NCBI GenBank assembly: GCA_944386115.1
Contig: CALWZV010000007.1
Location: 1 to 43,157 of the forward strand
Direction of reading: 5' to 3'
From: an uncultured Clostridia bacterium
GTDB taxonomy: Bacteria > Bacillota > Clostridia > TANB77 > CAG-508
Length of the DNA stretch: 43,157 nt
In this document: in pieces, positions 20,807 to 29,555 of the stretch
Layout of the letters: every line of letters begins with the position of its first letter
Position numbering within the stretch: the first letter of the stretch is position 1
Program-made: the position numbers and the translations under genes
The notes under the pieces: model-generated
Seen by the model: only the letters and a program-made list of their open reading frames with translations
What the model was told of the DNA's origin: nothing
Databases searched by the model: none

Positions 20807-22021
20807 AGTTAATTTCTCTCATTTGCTTTATCATTAAATCTCCAAATACAGCATACCCGTCTTGTTGGATCATTTACCAGTACATGTGTTATACTTCCAA
20901 TAAATTTACCATTTTGAATTATAGGTGAACCACTCATTCCGTTGAATTATTCCTCCTGTTTTTTCTATTAAATCTTGATCTGTTACTTTTATTACCATAC
21001 TCTTATTATTTTCATTATTATTTTTATAAACTCTTTCTATCTCTATTTCATATTTTTCTCTTACATTATTTTCCAAACTACATATAATATAGGCTTTTCC
21101 TGTTTGTATTTCATCTCTTAATGCAACATCTATTGCTTCAGAATTGTTTATATTTAACACCCCTGGATTATCAAGAGTTCCATATATTCCAAGATAAGTA
21201 TTTTTATATATATCACCAATTTTAGATTGATTAGCAATACTTCCTTTAATCTCCCCAGGTATTCCCGGCTCACCTTTCTGAATTGAAATTATATCTGTCG
21301 TTACAACTTCTCCATTTGCTATACTTACTAATTCATCTGTATCTACATCTAAAATTCCATGTCCTAATGCTGCAAATCCTTTTGTAGATGGTTCATAATA
21401 TGTTAAAGTACCAACACCTGCAGCAGCATCTCTAACCCACAAACCAATTTTATATTCATTATCAGCTGTTTCTACTGGTAATATACTTGTTTCATGTAAA
21501 ATGCCATCTCTTATATATCTTAAATTTATATTTTCTCCACCTGAATTATTAACAACTTGTATTAAATCAGCTGTACAAGTTATTTCATTTTCATTAACTT
21601 GTACAATCATATCTCCTTCTTCTATTCCAGATTTTTCATATGGCTTTTGAGATTCAATTTCCGTCATTCCAACAACTAAAACACCATTTGTATATAATTT
21701 TAATCCAATATTGCTTCCAACTGGAACAACTTTTGTCTTTGGTATTACACTTACACTTACCTCTTTAACTGGTATTTTTCCAAAAAGGTTTAAACTTATT
21801 TTTCCTGTGTTTACTTCTTCATTCTGTATAGTTCCAGATGTTTGTACAACTTCATCAGAAATTTTCTCTTGCATTTCCAAATTCAAAAAAGCTACAGTAT
21901 TAAAATTAATTTCCTCGCCATCAAATAAAATTATTCTTTCCGGAAATGATGTAATATTTGTAACATAAATTAAAATTATTATTAAAAAAACAAGTAAAAA
22001 ATATATTTTTACGTTTTTCAC
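20805..22021 (-). CDS. spoIVB: SpoIVB sporulation peptidase (two CGG shifts)
   Basis: An S55-family serine peptidase that in the forespore signals activation of SigK processing in Bacillus. The N-terminal membrane anchor is followed by a PDZ domain (about residues 115-160: [20 protein letters not shown]). The catalytic histidine is in [10 protein letters not shown] and the catalytic serine in GMSGSPI. Two in-frame CGGs need +1 shifts: 20939-20941, which restores GGIIQGMSGSP at the active site, and 20857-20859 (CGGG), which restores [14 protein letters not shown] at the C terminus. With both, the protein is 404 residues and ends KQMREIN. Without the first, the catalytic serine is lost. Confidence 0.93.
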
Positions 22022-22080
22022 AATGATTACCTCTTTTTCTTTTTATATATATGATAACCATGTTTTTAATTTTAATTCTA

Positions 22081-22123
22081 AAAAAAATTACAATAAAAAC
22101 ATAATTTTCATTGTAATTTTTTT
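22081..22123. terminator. terminator at the end of the pilus operon
   Basis: A perfect inverted repeat (22081-22094 with 22110-22123) with an A7 start and T7 end follows the last gene of the operon. It can form an intrinsic terminator in either direction between this operon and spoIVB. Confidence 0.8.
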
Positions 22124-22126
22124 ATC

Positions 22127-23986
22127 TTAATCATTTAGATATTCATTTGTCTTATATTTGTTTTGTTTTTCTCTTGAAATTGCTTTATAATATGCAGTTC
22201 TTCTTGCTCTCCAATTATCAGAATTATATTGTTCATGTGATGTATTAAAAATATCTAATCTTGAATTATTATATAAAGAATTAACTATACAATAATAACA
22301 TGCAAGTTCTTGATGTTTATAATATTCCAATGTATTTCCATCTTTTTCACCAGTCTGTTGCTCAAATTCTATATTTTTATATCCTCTAATTTCTCCAGAT
22401 CCACCTTGCAAATAAGGACAATCTATTTTATGATATGAACCATCTGTTCCAATAAAATACATTGATTCTTCTGTAATGTTTTCTCTATTTCTTGTGTTTG
22501 TAACTATCGAATAGTTATTATAATACTTTAATCCTAAAGGTAATCCCTGTAAAAAACCAATTACAGATATTTCTGATAATAATTTATCCCAATCCTCTTC
22601 TGTTAATATTGGCATTTTAAAATTATAATTTGAACCCATTTTTCTTGAATTTTCATTATATGTAGCAATAGCTGATTGCAAATTATTTTGTATAGAATAT
22701 CTTATTATTTGTCTTTTATGTTGTGTGAAAATTGAATCATCTCTTTCTGGATCATTATCCGGATTTATGTTAAATATATATTCATTAGGCATAACCTGAT
22801 TTTTAAGTTCTCCACTTCCTGATGCTGTAACAGCTTCTTGCAAATCACTTGATGTTATTGTTTGTCCTAAATTTTCTGTAACCCATTCAGTAAATTCCAT
22901 ATTTTCATTATAATATCTTATTGCACTATCGTCATATGCTACATTATTTCTAACATTTTCATTTAAAAGTCTAGTATTTTGCTCATCTGTTAAATAAACT
23001 CTACAATTATCTAAATTTTTTCTATAATAAAAACTTTCATCTTTATATGATATATTAGCGTTTATATTTAGTGCCAGAAGTTTAGAATTAAGTTCTTCAT
23101 CTAAATCTACTCTTACAGTACTTGCTCCACCAGTCCTATAATAATAGTACTGACCCGGCTGTCCATCTTCTCCTTCTTCATATTGTATTGTCCACGCTAT
23201 TCCAAGTTGTTTTAATTCTTCATTAATATTTTCAGGCAGATTCTCAGTTATCTCATTTGGTCTTATATAGAAAAATCTTTGCACTTCAGAGTCATAATAT
23301 AACTTATTTTCTTTTAATCTTGCCATATTTCCTGTTTCATTATATTTCTCATATATATAATTATATGTTTCTATTCTACTATAAATAGCACCATTTTCCG
23401 CACTTTCTAGATATATTGTTTCTTCTAAATATTCAATACCAGTTTCTTCTTTTTCTGTTATAAGGTACCCAGATCTTGTAACATACTCTCCATTAACTAT
23501 TCCATATATCATTATGTAATTATCTAATGTATAATTAATAACTACATTTGTATTACCTTTCTCATATCTTGCAGTATAGTATATATAAGGTTTAAGCATA
23601 TGTTCATATGAATCTTCTTCTTCATTATATGTAGGAGTATATATATAATATCCATCATATAATGTAAAAACCAATGCTGGAATATAAGGCTTTAATGCCT
23701 CATCACTATATCCACCTGCACCAAGACCAGTCGCCAAACTGGTTATATATGCATTGGCTGCTGCGTTTATATCTCTTCTCATTGAATCTGAAACTGTAGC
23801 ATATGTATTTTTCAAAGTGTTTAACTGATATGCCTTTACAGTGTCATATACAGATTCATTTAGTACTTTATCATATTTTATTTGTAACCTTAATATATTT
23901 ATTTGGTACCTTGTGTAAACTGAAAAAATTATTATAATAGGTATCATTATAATTACAAATATTACAGCCATATTTTGTAATCTCAT
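22127..23986 (-). CDS. large anchored exported protein of the pilus operon
   Basis: 619 residues. One N-terminal hydrophobic segment (about 7-27, VIFVIIMIPIIIIFSVYTRY) suggests a pseudopilin-like or bitopic protein with a large outer domain. The Tyr-rich segment ALVFTLYDGYYIYTPTYN is conspicuous. Near the C terminus cysteines occur as KIDCPYL and ELACYYCIV, a spacing reminiscent of small zinc-binding C...CxxC modules. It overlaps the preceding gene's end closely and is the last gene of the operon. Being the largest pilin-like product, it could sit at a pilus tip; that is inference. I do not recognise a named family. Confidence 0.65.
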   Translation of the reverse strand: MRLQNMAVIFVIIMIPIIIIFSVYTRYQINILRLQIKYDKVLNESVYDTVKAYQLNTLKNTYATVSDSMRRDINAAANAYITSLATGLGAGGYSDEALKPYIPALVFTLYDGYYIYTPTYNEEEDSYEHMLKPYIYYTARYEKGNTNVVINYTLDNYIMIYGIVNGEYVTRSGYLITEKEETGIEYLEETIYLESAENGAIYSRIETYNYIYEKYNETGNMARLKENKLYYDSEVQRFFYIRPNEITENLPENINEELKQLGIAWTIQYEEGEDGQPGQYYYYRTGGASTVRVDLDEELNSKLLALNINANISYKDESFYYRKNLDNCRVYLTDEQNTRLLNENVRNNVAYDDSAIRYYNENMEFTEWVTENLGQTITSSDLQEAVTASGSGELKNQVMPNEYIFNINPDNDPERDDSIFTQHKRQIIRYSIQNNLQSAIATYNENSRKMGSNYNFKMPILTEEDWDKLLSEISVIGFLQGLPLGLKYYNNYSIVTNTRNRENITEESMYFIGTDGSYHKIDCPYLQGGSGEIRGYKNIEFEQQTGEKDGNTLEYYKHQELACYYCIVNSLYNNSRLDIFNTSHEQYNSDNWRARRTAYYKAISREKQNKYKTNEYLND

Positions 23987-23995
23987 ATGTTATTC

Positions 23996-24523
23996 TCACT
24001 TTCCAGTACTCATGATCATTCCTGATTGTGACGCTGCTATTTCATATGTAGTGTCTCCTGTTACTCTGTAAAAAAAGCTTCTTAACAATTCAGCAATTGT
24101 TCTATTTGTGTTTTTTACAGTTACATTAATTATGTCTCCTTCTTTTAATGTATATTTTCCATTATTTGCTGCTAATGCATCTAATATTTGAGATGTATAT
24201 ACAGAATAATATATATTTTCTCCTATTTTATTTGCTTGTGTAAGATTCGTTCCCTTTTTTCCAGGGTTTTCATCTAGAATCTTCGCTTCAAGTTCAACAT
24301 CATAACTATTTCCTGTTGCTGATAATGTTGTTAAAAAAGCATCATACTTGGCTTGTGTAATTGTACCTGTCGTCCTTATATCATCTGTAAATTCTGATGT
24401 TGCACTCTGAACTGCTAATTGTGATATATCATCATTTCTTTCAGATACAGACACTAATGGAAACACAAACATTAATACAGCTGCTAAAAAAATGGCCACA
24501 ATTGTTATAACAGATTCTCCCAT
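23996..24523 (-). CDS. TadE/F-like minor pilin
   Basis: 175 residues with an N-terminal hydrophobic helix (MGESVITIVAIFLAAVLMFVF) after a very short leader and a GGAGG site. The following QSATSEFTDDIRTTGTITQA and YDAFLTTLSATGNSYDVEL resemble pilin-like proteins found in firmicute conjugation and Tad loci. It is probably membrane-inserted with its C terminus outside. It lies between two other exported proteins of the operon. Confidence 0.6.
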   Translation of the reverse strand: MGESVITIVAIFLAAVLMFVFPLVSVSERNDDISQLAVQSATSEFTDDIRTTGTITQAKYDAFLTTLSATGNSYDVELEAKILDENPGKKGTNLTQANKIGENIYYSVYTSQILDALAANNGKYTLKEGDIINVTVKNTNRTIAELLRSFFYRVTGDTTYEIAASQSGMIMSTGK

Positions 24524-24575
24524 AATTATTCCTCCTTTTCACTTTACTGTTTATTTATATTTACAATCATTTGTT

Positions 24576-25139
24576 TTATTGAATAATTTTATATGTTATG
24601 TCTATTATTGTAGTATCTGTAGCGCTTTCTTCTACTTCCCTTTCTCTAAAAGTTTCTTCAAATACAAGTTCATCATCTAATAAATTTCTTCCTTCATTCT
24701 CAAAAAAATCCTTAATTAAAGCAACTACAGTTGATGTAGCATCAATATTATTTTCATTAGAACTTATTCCACCATAGTATTTTCCATTATTTAAAAGCTT
24801 TTCTGGTTCCACCAAATTCCCATTATCATCTTCAAATGATGTATATGTTGTAAAAACTTGTATTATTTCATCATTTCTGTCTTTTAATATTACATTAAAT
24901 CCTTCTTTATAATGTCTATAAATAGTTGGTATAACAGTATCTATGCCAACTATTCTACTAACTCTATAATTTGTTGCATCTTCATCTATATATTCAGCAA
25001 AATTAGTATTATCCTTCATGTAAAAAACCAAATCAGCTACTTCTCTTGCTTGTGAGATAACAGTCATAGCCATAGCTAAAGCTATGACTAATATAAGCAC
25101 TGCTGCTGCCATTTCCAATGCTTTAGCCGCATTCTCCAT
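24576..25139 (-). CDS. pilin-like protein with MENAAKAL N terminus
   Basis: About 187 residues starting MENAAKALEMAAAVLILVIA, the same opening motif as three other genes of this operon. The hydrophobic helix begins almost at residue 1. The rest is soluble, acidic and of no recognised family. ATG 25139 is preferred over an upstream TTG because it gives the shared motif. It lies downstream of the perfect palindrome at 25160-25197, separated from the main pilin gene. Confidence 0.6.
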   Translation of the reverse strand: MENAAKALEMAAAVLILVIALAMAMTVISQAREVADLVFYMKDNTNFAEYIDEDATNYRVSRIVGIDTVIPTIYRHYKEGFNVILKDRNDEIIQVFTTYTSFEDDNGNLVEPEKLLNNGKYYGGISSNENNIDATSTVVALIKDFFENEGRNLLDDELVFEETFREREVEESATDTTIIDITYKIIQ

Positions 25140-25159
25140 GATCAATCACTCTTTCTTTT

Positions 25160-25197
25160 ATTGTATAAAATAAATCTATAGATTTATTTTATACAAT
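25160..25197. repeat. perfect 38-bp palindrome between pilin genes
   Basis: The two 19-base halves (25160-25178 and 25179-25197) are exact reverse complements with no spacer. In RNA this would form a long AT-rich hairpin between the main pilin and the next pilin-like gene. No T run follows on the minus strand, so processing or mRNA protection fits better than termination. Confidence 0.85.
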
Positions 25198-25274
25198 AAT
25201 TTAAGTTTTTTAAGTAATGCATATGTGAAGAATTACTCTGCATTATGCAAAACCTATTTTCAAATTAAACACCA

Positions 25275-25709
25275 TTAATCAGTAGTAGTAGTACCTGATG
25301 TCGCTGGAGCTATTGAAATTGTTGTAATTAAACCAGCATCACCATATGTAATTCCTACAGTATAATATACACCTGCATTTAACGCTGTTCTTATTGAAGA
25401 TAATTCAGAAGAAGTTTTAGCATTTTGTCCATTAAATGAAACTGTTACTTGTTTTGCTTCAACATCTGAATTTGTTGTGTTGTTTGAAATTACTCTACTT
25501 ATTAATTGTCTTGCATTTGAACCAGATTGTCTACCTTCAAAATTTTCAAATTGAGCATTAAACATATCCTTTGCTGTTTGGTCCATCTGTGCAACTGTTT
25601 CATCTACAGATGTATTTAAATTACCTACTACCATTACTGCTATAGCTACTAATACAATTGATATTAAAATTGCTCCTGCTATAATTAATGCTTTTGATGC
25701 ATTCTCCAT
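25275..25709 (-). CDS. probable major pilin of the Tad-like system
   Basis: 144 residues. The N terminus MENASKALIIAGAILISIVL is directly hydrophobic; the body is Ala/Ser/Thr/Asn-rich and the tail is threonine-rich, typical of an exposed repetitive subunit. It has an AAGGAGG site and is followed by the long palindrome, which could raise its mRNA level over the neighbours. The short leader lacks the usual basic prepilin signal. Calling it the major pilin is inference from composition and context. Confidence 0.62.
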   Translation of the reverse strand: MENASKALIIAGAILISIVLVAIAVMVVGNLNTSVDETVAQMDQTAKDMFNAQFENFEGRQSGSNARQLISRVISNNTTNSDVEAKQVTVSFNGQNAKTSSELSSIRTALNAGVYYTVGITYGDAGLITTISIAPATSGTTTTD

Positions 25710-25779
25710 ATATATTCCTCCTTAAAAACTATTTTTTTATTTAAATTAAATTACTTTTTGTAATTTAAAATTATAAACA

Positions 25780-26214
25780 TTACTCATCAATTTGCTCAAA
25801 TACCAACTTACTTATAAGTCCTGTTTCTTCATGATATTCAATATTTGTGCATTTAAAATATACTAAATTAAAGTTTTCAACAAATTTTGTTGTTCCTAAT
25901 TTATATATTTGTTCAATAGGGTAAGTCGTTTCATTTGTTTTTATATATACACTCATTTGTATTGAATTTATACCATTATCTACATATAAACCATTTTCAT
26001 CTTTTGGTACATTATGTCTTTCATTATTATCCACAACTTTATTTATTAAACTTGCAATATCTGTCCCAAAAACTTGTGTATCTTTAAACTTTTCATATTC
26101 ACTATTAATTTTAGAAATCTCTGTTGCCTCATTTTCTCTTACCTTTATTATAACGAAAACAGCTAATAAAGATATTAGAACAACTATAAGCATTATAATA
26201 AAAATTCTTTTCAA
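25780..26214 (-). CDS. pilin-like exported protein
   Basis: 144 residues from a TTG start (GGGAA upstream), beginning with KRIFIIMLIVVLISLLAVFV, a normal basic-then-hydrophobic anchor unlike the MENA group. Its outer domain shares a pattern with the pilin at 26842: EYEKF..., FGTDIASLINKVVDNNE, and a C-terminal HEETGLISKLVFEQ. The gene family appears to have expanded by tandem duplication. Function beyond a minor pilus component is not established. Confidence 0.6.
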   Translation of the reverse strand: MKRIFIIMLIVVLISLLAVFVIIKVRENEATEISKINSEYEKFKDTQVFGTDIASLINKVVDNNERHNVPKDENGLYVDNGINSIQMSVYIKTNETTYPIEQIYKLGTTKFVENFNLVYFKCTNIEYHEETGLISKLVFEQIDE

Positions 26215-26340
26215 AAAAATTCCCTACTTTCTTTTATTATATCTCTTTTTAACCTTTTTTGCAACTTTTTTCTAAACAATAAAATTTAGTAATTATGCAA
26301 TTTTTAGTTCCTCGAATATTCTACAAATTATAAGTCTATA

Positions 26341-26784
26341 TCATTTAAAAATAATCTTATTTACTCTACCATTTGAATATTCAATCCCTATACATTGATA
26401 TAGTGCAAGTTCTGTAGAGTCTTCTGAATTAACAAGTGAATAAACATTAATAAGATTACTGTTTTCTTCTTCATTATTTGCTTCTATATTTTGATCATCA
26501 AAAATAACTTGTATATATGCATCACTTTCTCGTGTTAATTGATTTTCATTATTGAATTGTTTTGCAAGATTTGCAACCGTAATTATATCATGTATTATTA
26601 AATTGTTTCTATTATATATTTCAAATTTATTATTAAATGCATCTAGTACCTTTTTTTGCTCTGCCTCACTGTAGCTTTGGCTTAAGCCTGACGCACTAGA
26701 AAATAAATAAGCTAATATTGAAAGAATTATTACTCCTATTAAAATTTCTCCAGCAATTATTAATGCTTTAGATGCATTTTCCAT
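26341..26784 (-). CDS. pilin-like protein with MENASKAL N terminus
   Basis: 147 residues starting MENASKALIIAGEILIGVII. The outer domain has FNNKFEIYNRNNLIIHDIIT and ends YSNGRVNKIIFK, the same C-terminal ending as the pilin at 26842. An AAAAGGA site precedes the ATG. It is a paralogue within the operon, probably a minor pilin. Confidence 0.62.
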   Translation of the reverse strand: MENASKALIIAGEILIGVIILSILAYLFSSASGLSQSYSEAEQKKVLDAFNNKFEIYNRNNLIIHDIITVANLAKQFNNENQLTRESDAYIQVIFDDQNIEANNEEENSNLINVYSLVNSEDSTELALYQCIGIEYSNGRVNKIIFK

Positions 26785-26841
26785 TTAAATTCCTTTTATA
26801 TTTTATATTTAGGTTTTTATTGGTTCTACCTATAAACACAT

Positions 26842-27418
26842 TTAATCTGCTTTCATATAGCCATCTCTAAAAGCCTCTTCTGTTTTTTCTTGAAAAATTA
26901 TTTTATTTACTCTTCCTGTTGAACTATTATATTCTAATCTATCAACAACAAACATTCTTGAAATCTTAAAGTCATGAAATCTTTGTGCATCACTAACTAA
27001 AGAATTATATGTAGCTAAATGTTCCCCTGTAAAAATATATTTTCCCTTTGTTAATCCATCTAATATGCTTTTAGTTTTAGGCGTTCCCTCACTATTGTCT
27101 GTAAATGTATCTCCTTGTATATTCACTTCAACAGTTATTTGATATTCTGATTGATTTAAGTATTTTTCATTATTGTTTATCGCTTTATTCACAACAGAAA
27201 TCACGTCTGTTCCATACATTCTCCCATTCGGATAAGCACCCCTATCATATGACTCATATTCGAGATTAATTTTAGCAGTATTTTCAGCCTCTTTAGTCCT
27301 ATCTTCTGCATCTTGTATGTCCGATATTCTTCCCCATGTCATCATCAATACTGCAACAATAACTAATGAAATCAAAATTCCGTCCAGCTATAATCAAAGC
27401 CTTTGCTGCATTCTCCAT
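26842..27418 (-). CDS. pilin-like protein (CGG shift at codon 13)
   Basis: 191 residues after correction. The frame opens at 27418, after GGGAGG, with MENAAKALIIAG and then meets CGG at 27380-27382. Skipping the C gives MENAAKALIIAGGILISLVI, aligning residue for residue with its paralogue at 26341. Outer-domain landmarks are MYGTDVISVVNKAINNNEKY and the ending STGRVNKIIFQEKTEEAF. A start inside the second frame would lose the membrane segment, so the shift is needed for export. Confidence 0.75.
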
Positions 27419-27448
27419 TATTTTCCTCCCTAAAAAATTGTTATTAAA

Positions 27449-29530
27449 TTACATCATTGTAGACATTGTTGAAAAAGTATCTGTCATGCTTGTTAATCCT
27501 ATAACCATTAATGGTGCAATAAGATATCCAACAAATAAGCATACCATTGGTGCAAATCCTATAGCCTTACCTATCAATCCTTTTCTAGATAGTAATTTTT
27601 CATTTGATTGTTTTCGTTTCTCTTGATAATACTCTCTTTCAGTATCAAGTTCATCAAAAGCACTTACTATTGGTATTTTTTCAACTGCTTGTTGTAAACT
27701 TTCAATTATGCGTATAAATTGTGGAAATGTTACATCATTTTTTAATTCTTCAAGTGCTTCCCAGCCTCCACTTTCAAAATTGTTCACACATTTTGTTATT
27801 GGTTCTTTAAATATATTAGAATATCTTTCTAGCCATTCTAATATAATCTCAACATTCACTCTTTCTATTTTCATTAACATCAATATTATAGTTTGAAATT
27901 GCATTACTTCATTTTCCATATCCATTTGTCTCATTTTCATTTGAAACATAGCAAACCATACTGGAGCATAATATCCCATTACAGCAAAAACAGTTGCAAT
28001 TAATATTTCAAACCATTGAAGAGATTCTGTAGTTACTATTTTATACTTATCAAAAATTCTTTCTGAATCTTCATCTAATTCTTCTTCTGTTGCATCTTCG
28101 TAATAATCAGACCTTACTAATTCATTTCTAACAGTCTCAATTGTAACATTATCTCTTGCTTTTAATATTTCCAAAAAGTAATTATCCTGAAGAGTTATAT
28201 CCATAGCCTTTTGCATATCCTGCTCAGACATCTGCCCTAATACATTATAATCTGCTGTTGGTTCAGTATATACATAATCTATAGCAGTTCTGTGAAGTTG
28301 AAACATTAAAACTATAGACACAATAAATGTAAGTACTGTAATTACAACTCTATTTATATAAAACCATTCCATTTTCTGCTTTGAAGCTGTATCTTTTAAT
28401 AATTTGTTTATCTTTCTATATTCAGCTGTGCCTTTTTTAGGTATGAATAAATCAAATATCTTTTTACCTATCTTAGTCTTATATATTTTCTCTTGCCATG
28501 GATTTTCATTAAAAGCCTTCCTAGAATCTACTCCACCATTATCTTTTAATTTTCTTATCAAAATATAGCAAATAAATGTAATCATTATAATTGCTATTTG
28601 CATTATAAGACCAATTTTTCCGCTATAAAACTGATCAGTAAATGCAAATTGAGAAACAGCCCATGATTTTAAAGGCTCAATAAATAAAATTGGTAAAGCA
28701 GCAATCACAGACAAACTTTGAAAAACATAATCTAATTTATCTCTTTTCAATATTTCAATCTGCATCTCTTGTGTAATATTATTCACATTTTTCAAATATA
28801 AAGATGCACCATCTTGATCTGATTTTCTATCCCCAAATTCTTTAGTTAAATATGAAACACCTGCAAATTCTTTCAAATAACTATTAGGTGCTATATCATA
28901 ATATTTTTCGAGTTCTGTTTCCGGATCACTTGATATCAAAATTTCATATATTTTTTCAGCCTGTCTTGAAACTTCCATTTCATCTTTTTGTGCAACATCA
29001 TATATTGCTTCTTCAACCATGTTATATTCATGATAACTATGTCTTAATTCAGCAAACATATCAACTTGTTGTTTTAGTATTTTATTATCAATTTTATCTA
29101 CCATTCCCTCCATAACAGTCTCAATAAGCATAATTTCAAAAATTAATAAAATTGATAATAAAAGGAAATTATTACTTGTAGTCATTAAAATTACTAGTGT
29201 AACTAATATAACTATTACAAGAGCTTTTGTCATTATTGCTGCTGTTTGCTTCCTTGTTAGATATTCATCATCAATACACATTATTTCCAGTCTTCTTCTA
29301 AGTTTTAGCATATATCTTTTTACAACTGGTATTCTAATATATAAAACATATAATTTTTGATATAAAACACTTGGCGAAAAACTGCTCTGTTTTGTATTAA
29401 CTCTTAATTGCTGTATTTTCATCGCATCAGATTTTTTTAATTGTCTTCTTATAATCAAATATGCTATAACAACAAATAAGAATAATATACATGTACCATA
29501 TAGTATGTACTTTATAAAATCTGTTGACAA
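27449..29530 (-). CDS. TadB/TadC-like pilus platform protein
   Basis: 693 residues from TTG with an AGGAGGTG site. Several membrane segments occur near residues 8-26, 108-140, 270-290, 305-330, 385-410 and at the C terminus. Two stretches resemble GspF/T2SSF domains: MFAELRHSYHEYNMVEEAIY in the middle and VNNFESGGWEALEELKNDVT near the end. It looks like a fused TadB plus TadC inner-membrane platform on which the CpaF ATPase acts. The assignment rests on motifs, topology and its place directly after the ATPase gene. Confidence 0.75.
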   Translation of the reverse strand: MSTDFIKYILYGTCILFLFVVIAYLIIRRQLKKSDAMKIQQLRVNTKQSSFSPSVLYQKLYVLYIRIPVVKRYMLKLRRRLEIMCIDDEYLTRKQTAAIMTKALVIVILVTLVILMTTSNNFLLLSILLIFEIMLIETVMEGMVDKIDNKILKQQVDMFAELRHSYHEYNMVEEAIYDVAQKDEMEVSRQAEKIYEILISSDPETELEKYYDIAPNSYLKEFAGVSYLTKEFGDRKSDQDGASLYLKNVNNITQEMQIEILKRDKLDYVFQSLSVIAALPILFIEPLKSWAVSQFAFTDQFYSGKIGLIMQIAIIMITFICYILIRKLKDNGGVDSRKAFNENPWQEKIYKTKIGKKIFDLFIPKKGTAEYRKINKLLKDTASKQKMEWFYINRVVITVLTFIVSIVLMFQLHRTAIDYVYTEPTADYNVLGQMSEQDMQKAMDITLQDNYFLEILKARDNVTIETVRNELVRSDYYEDATEEELDEDSERIFDKYKIVTTESLQWFEILIATVFAVMGYYAPVWFAMFQMKMRQMDMENEVMQFQTIILMLMKIERVNVEIILEWLERYSNIFKEPITKCVNNFESGGWEALEELKNDVTFPQFIRIIESLQQAVEKIPIVSAFDELDTEREYYQEKRKQSNEKLLSRKGLIGKAIGFAPMVCLFVGYLIAPLMVIGLTSMTDTFSTMSTMM

Positions 29531-29555
29531 GTTTTTACACCTCCTTAAATTTTAT

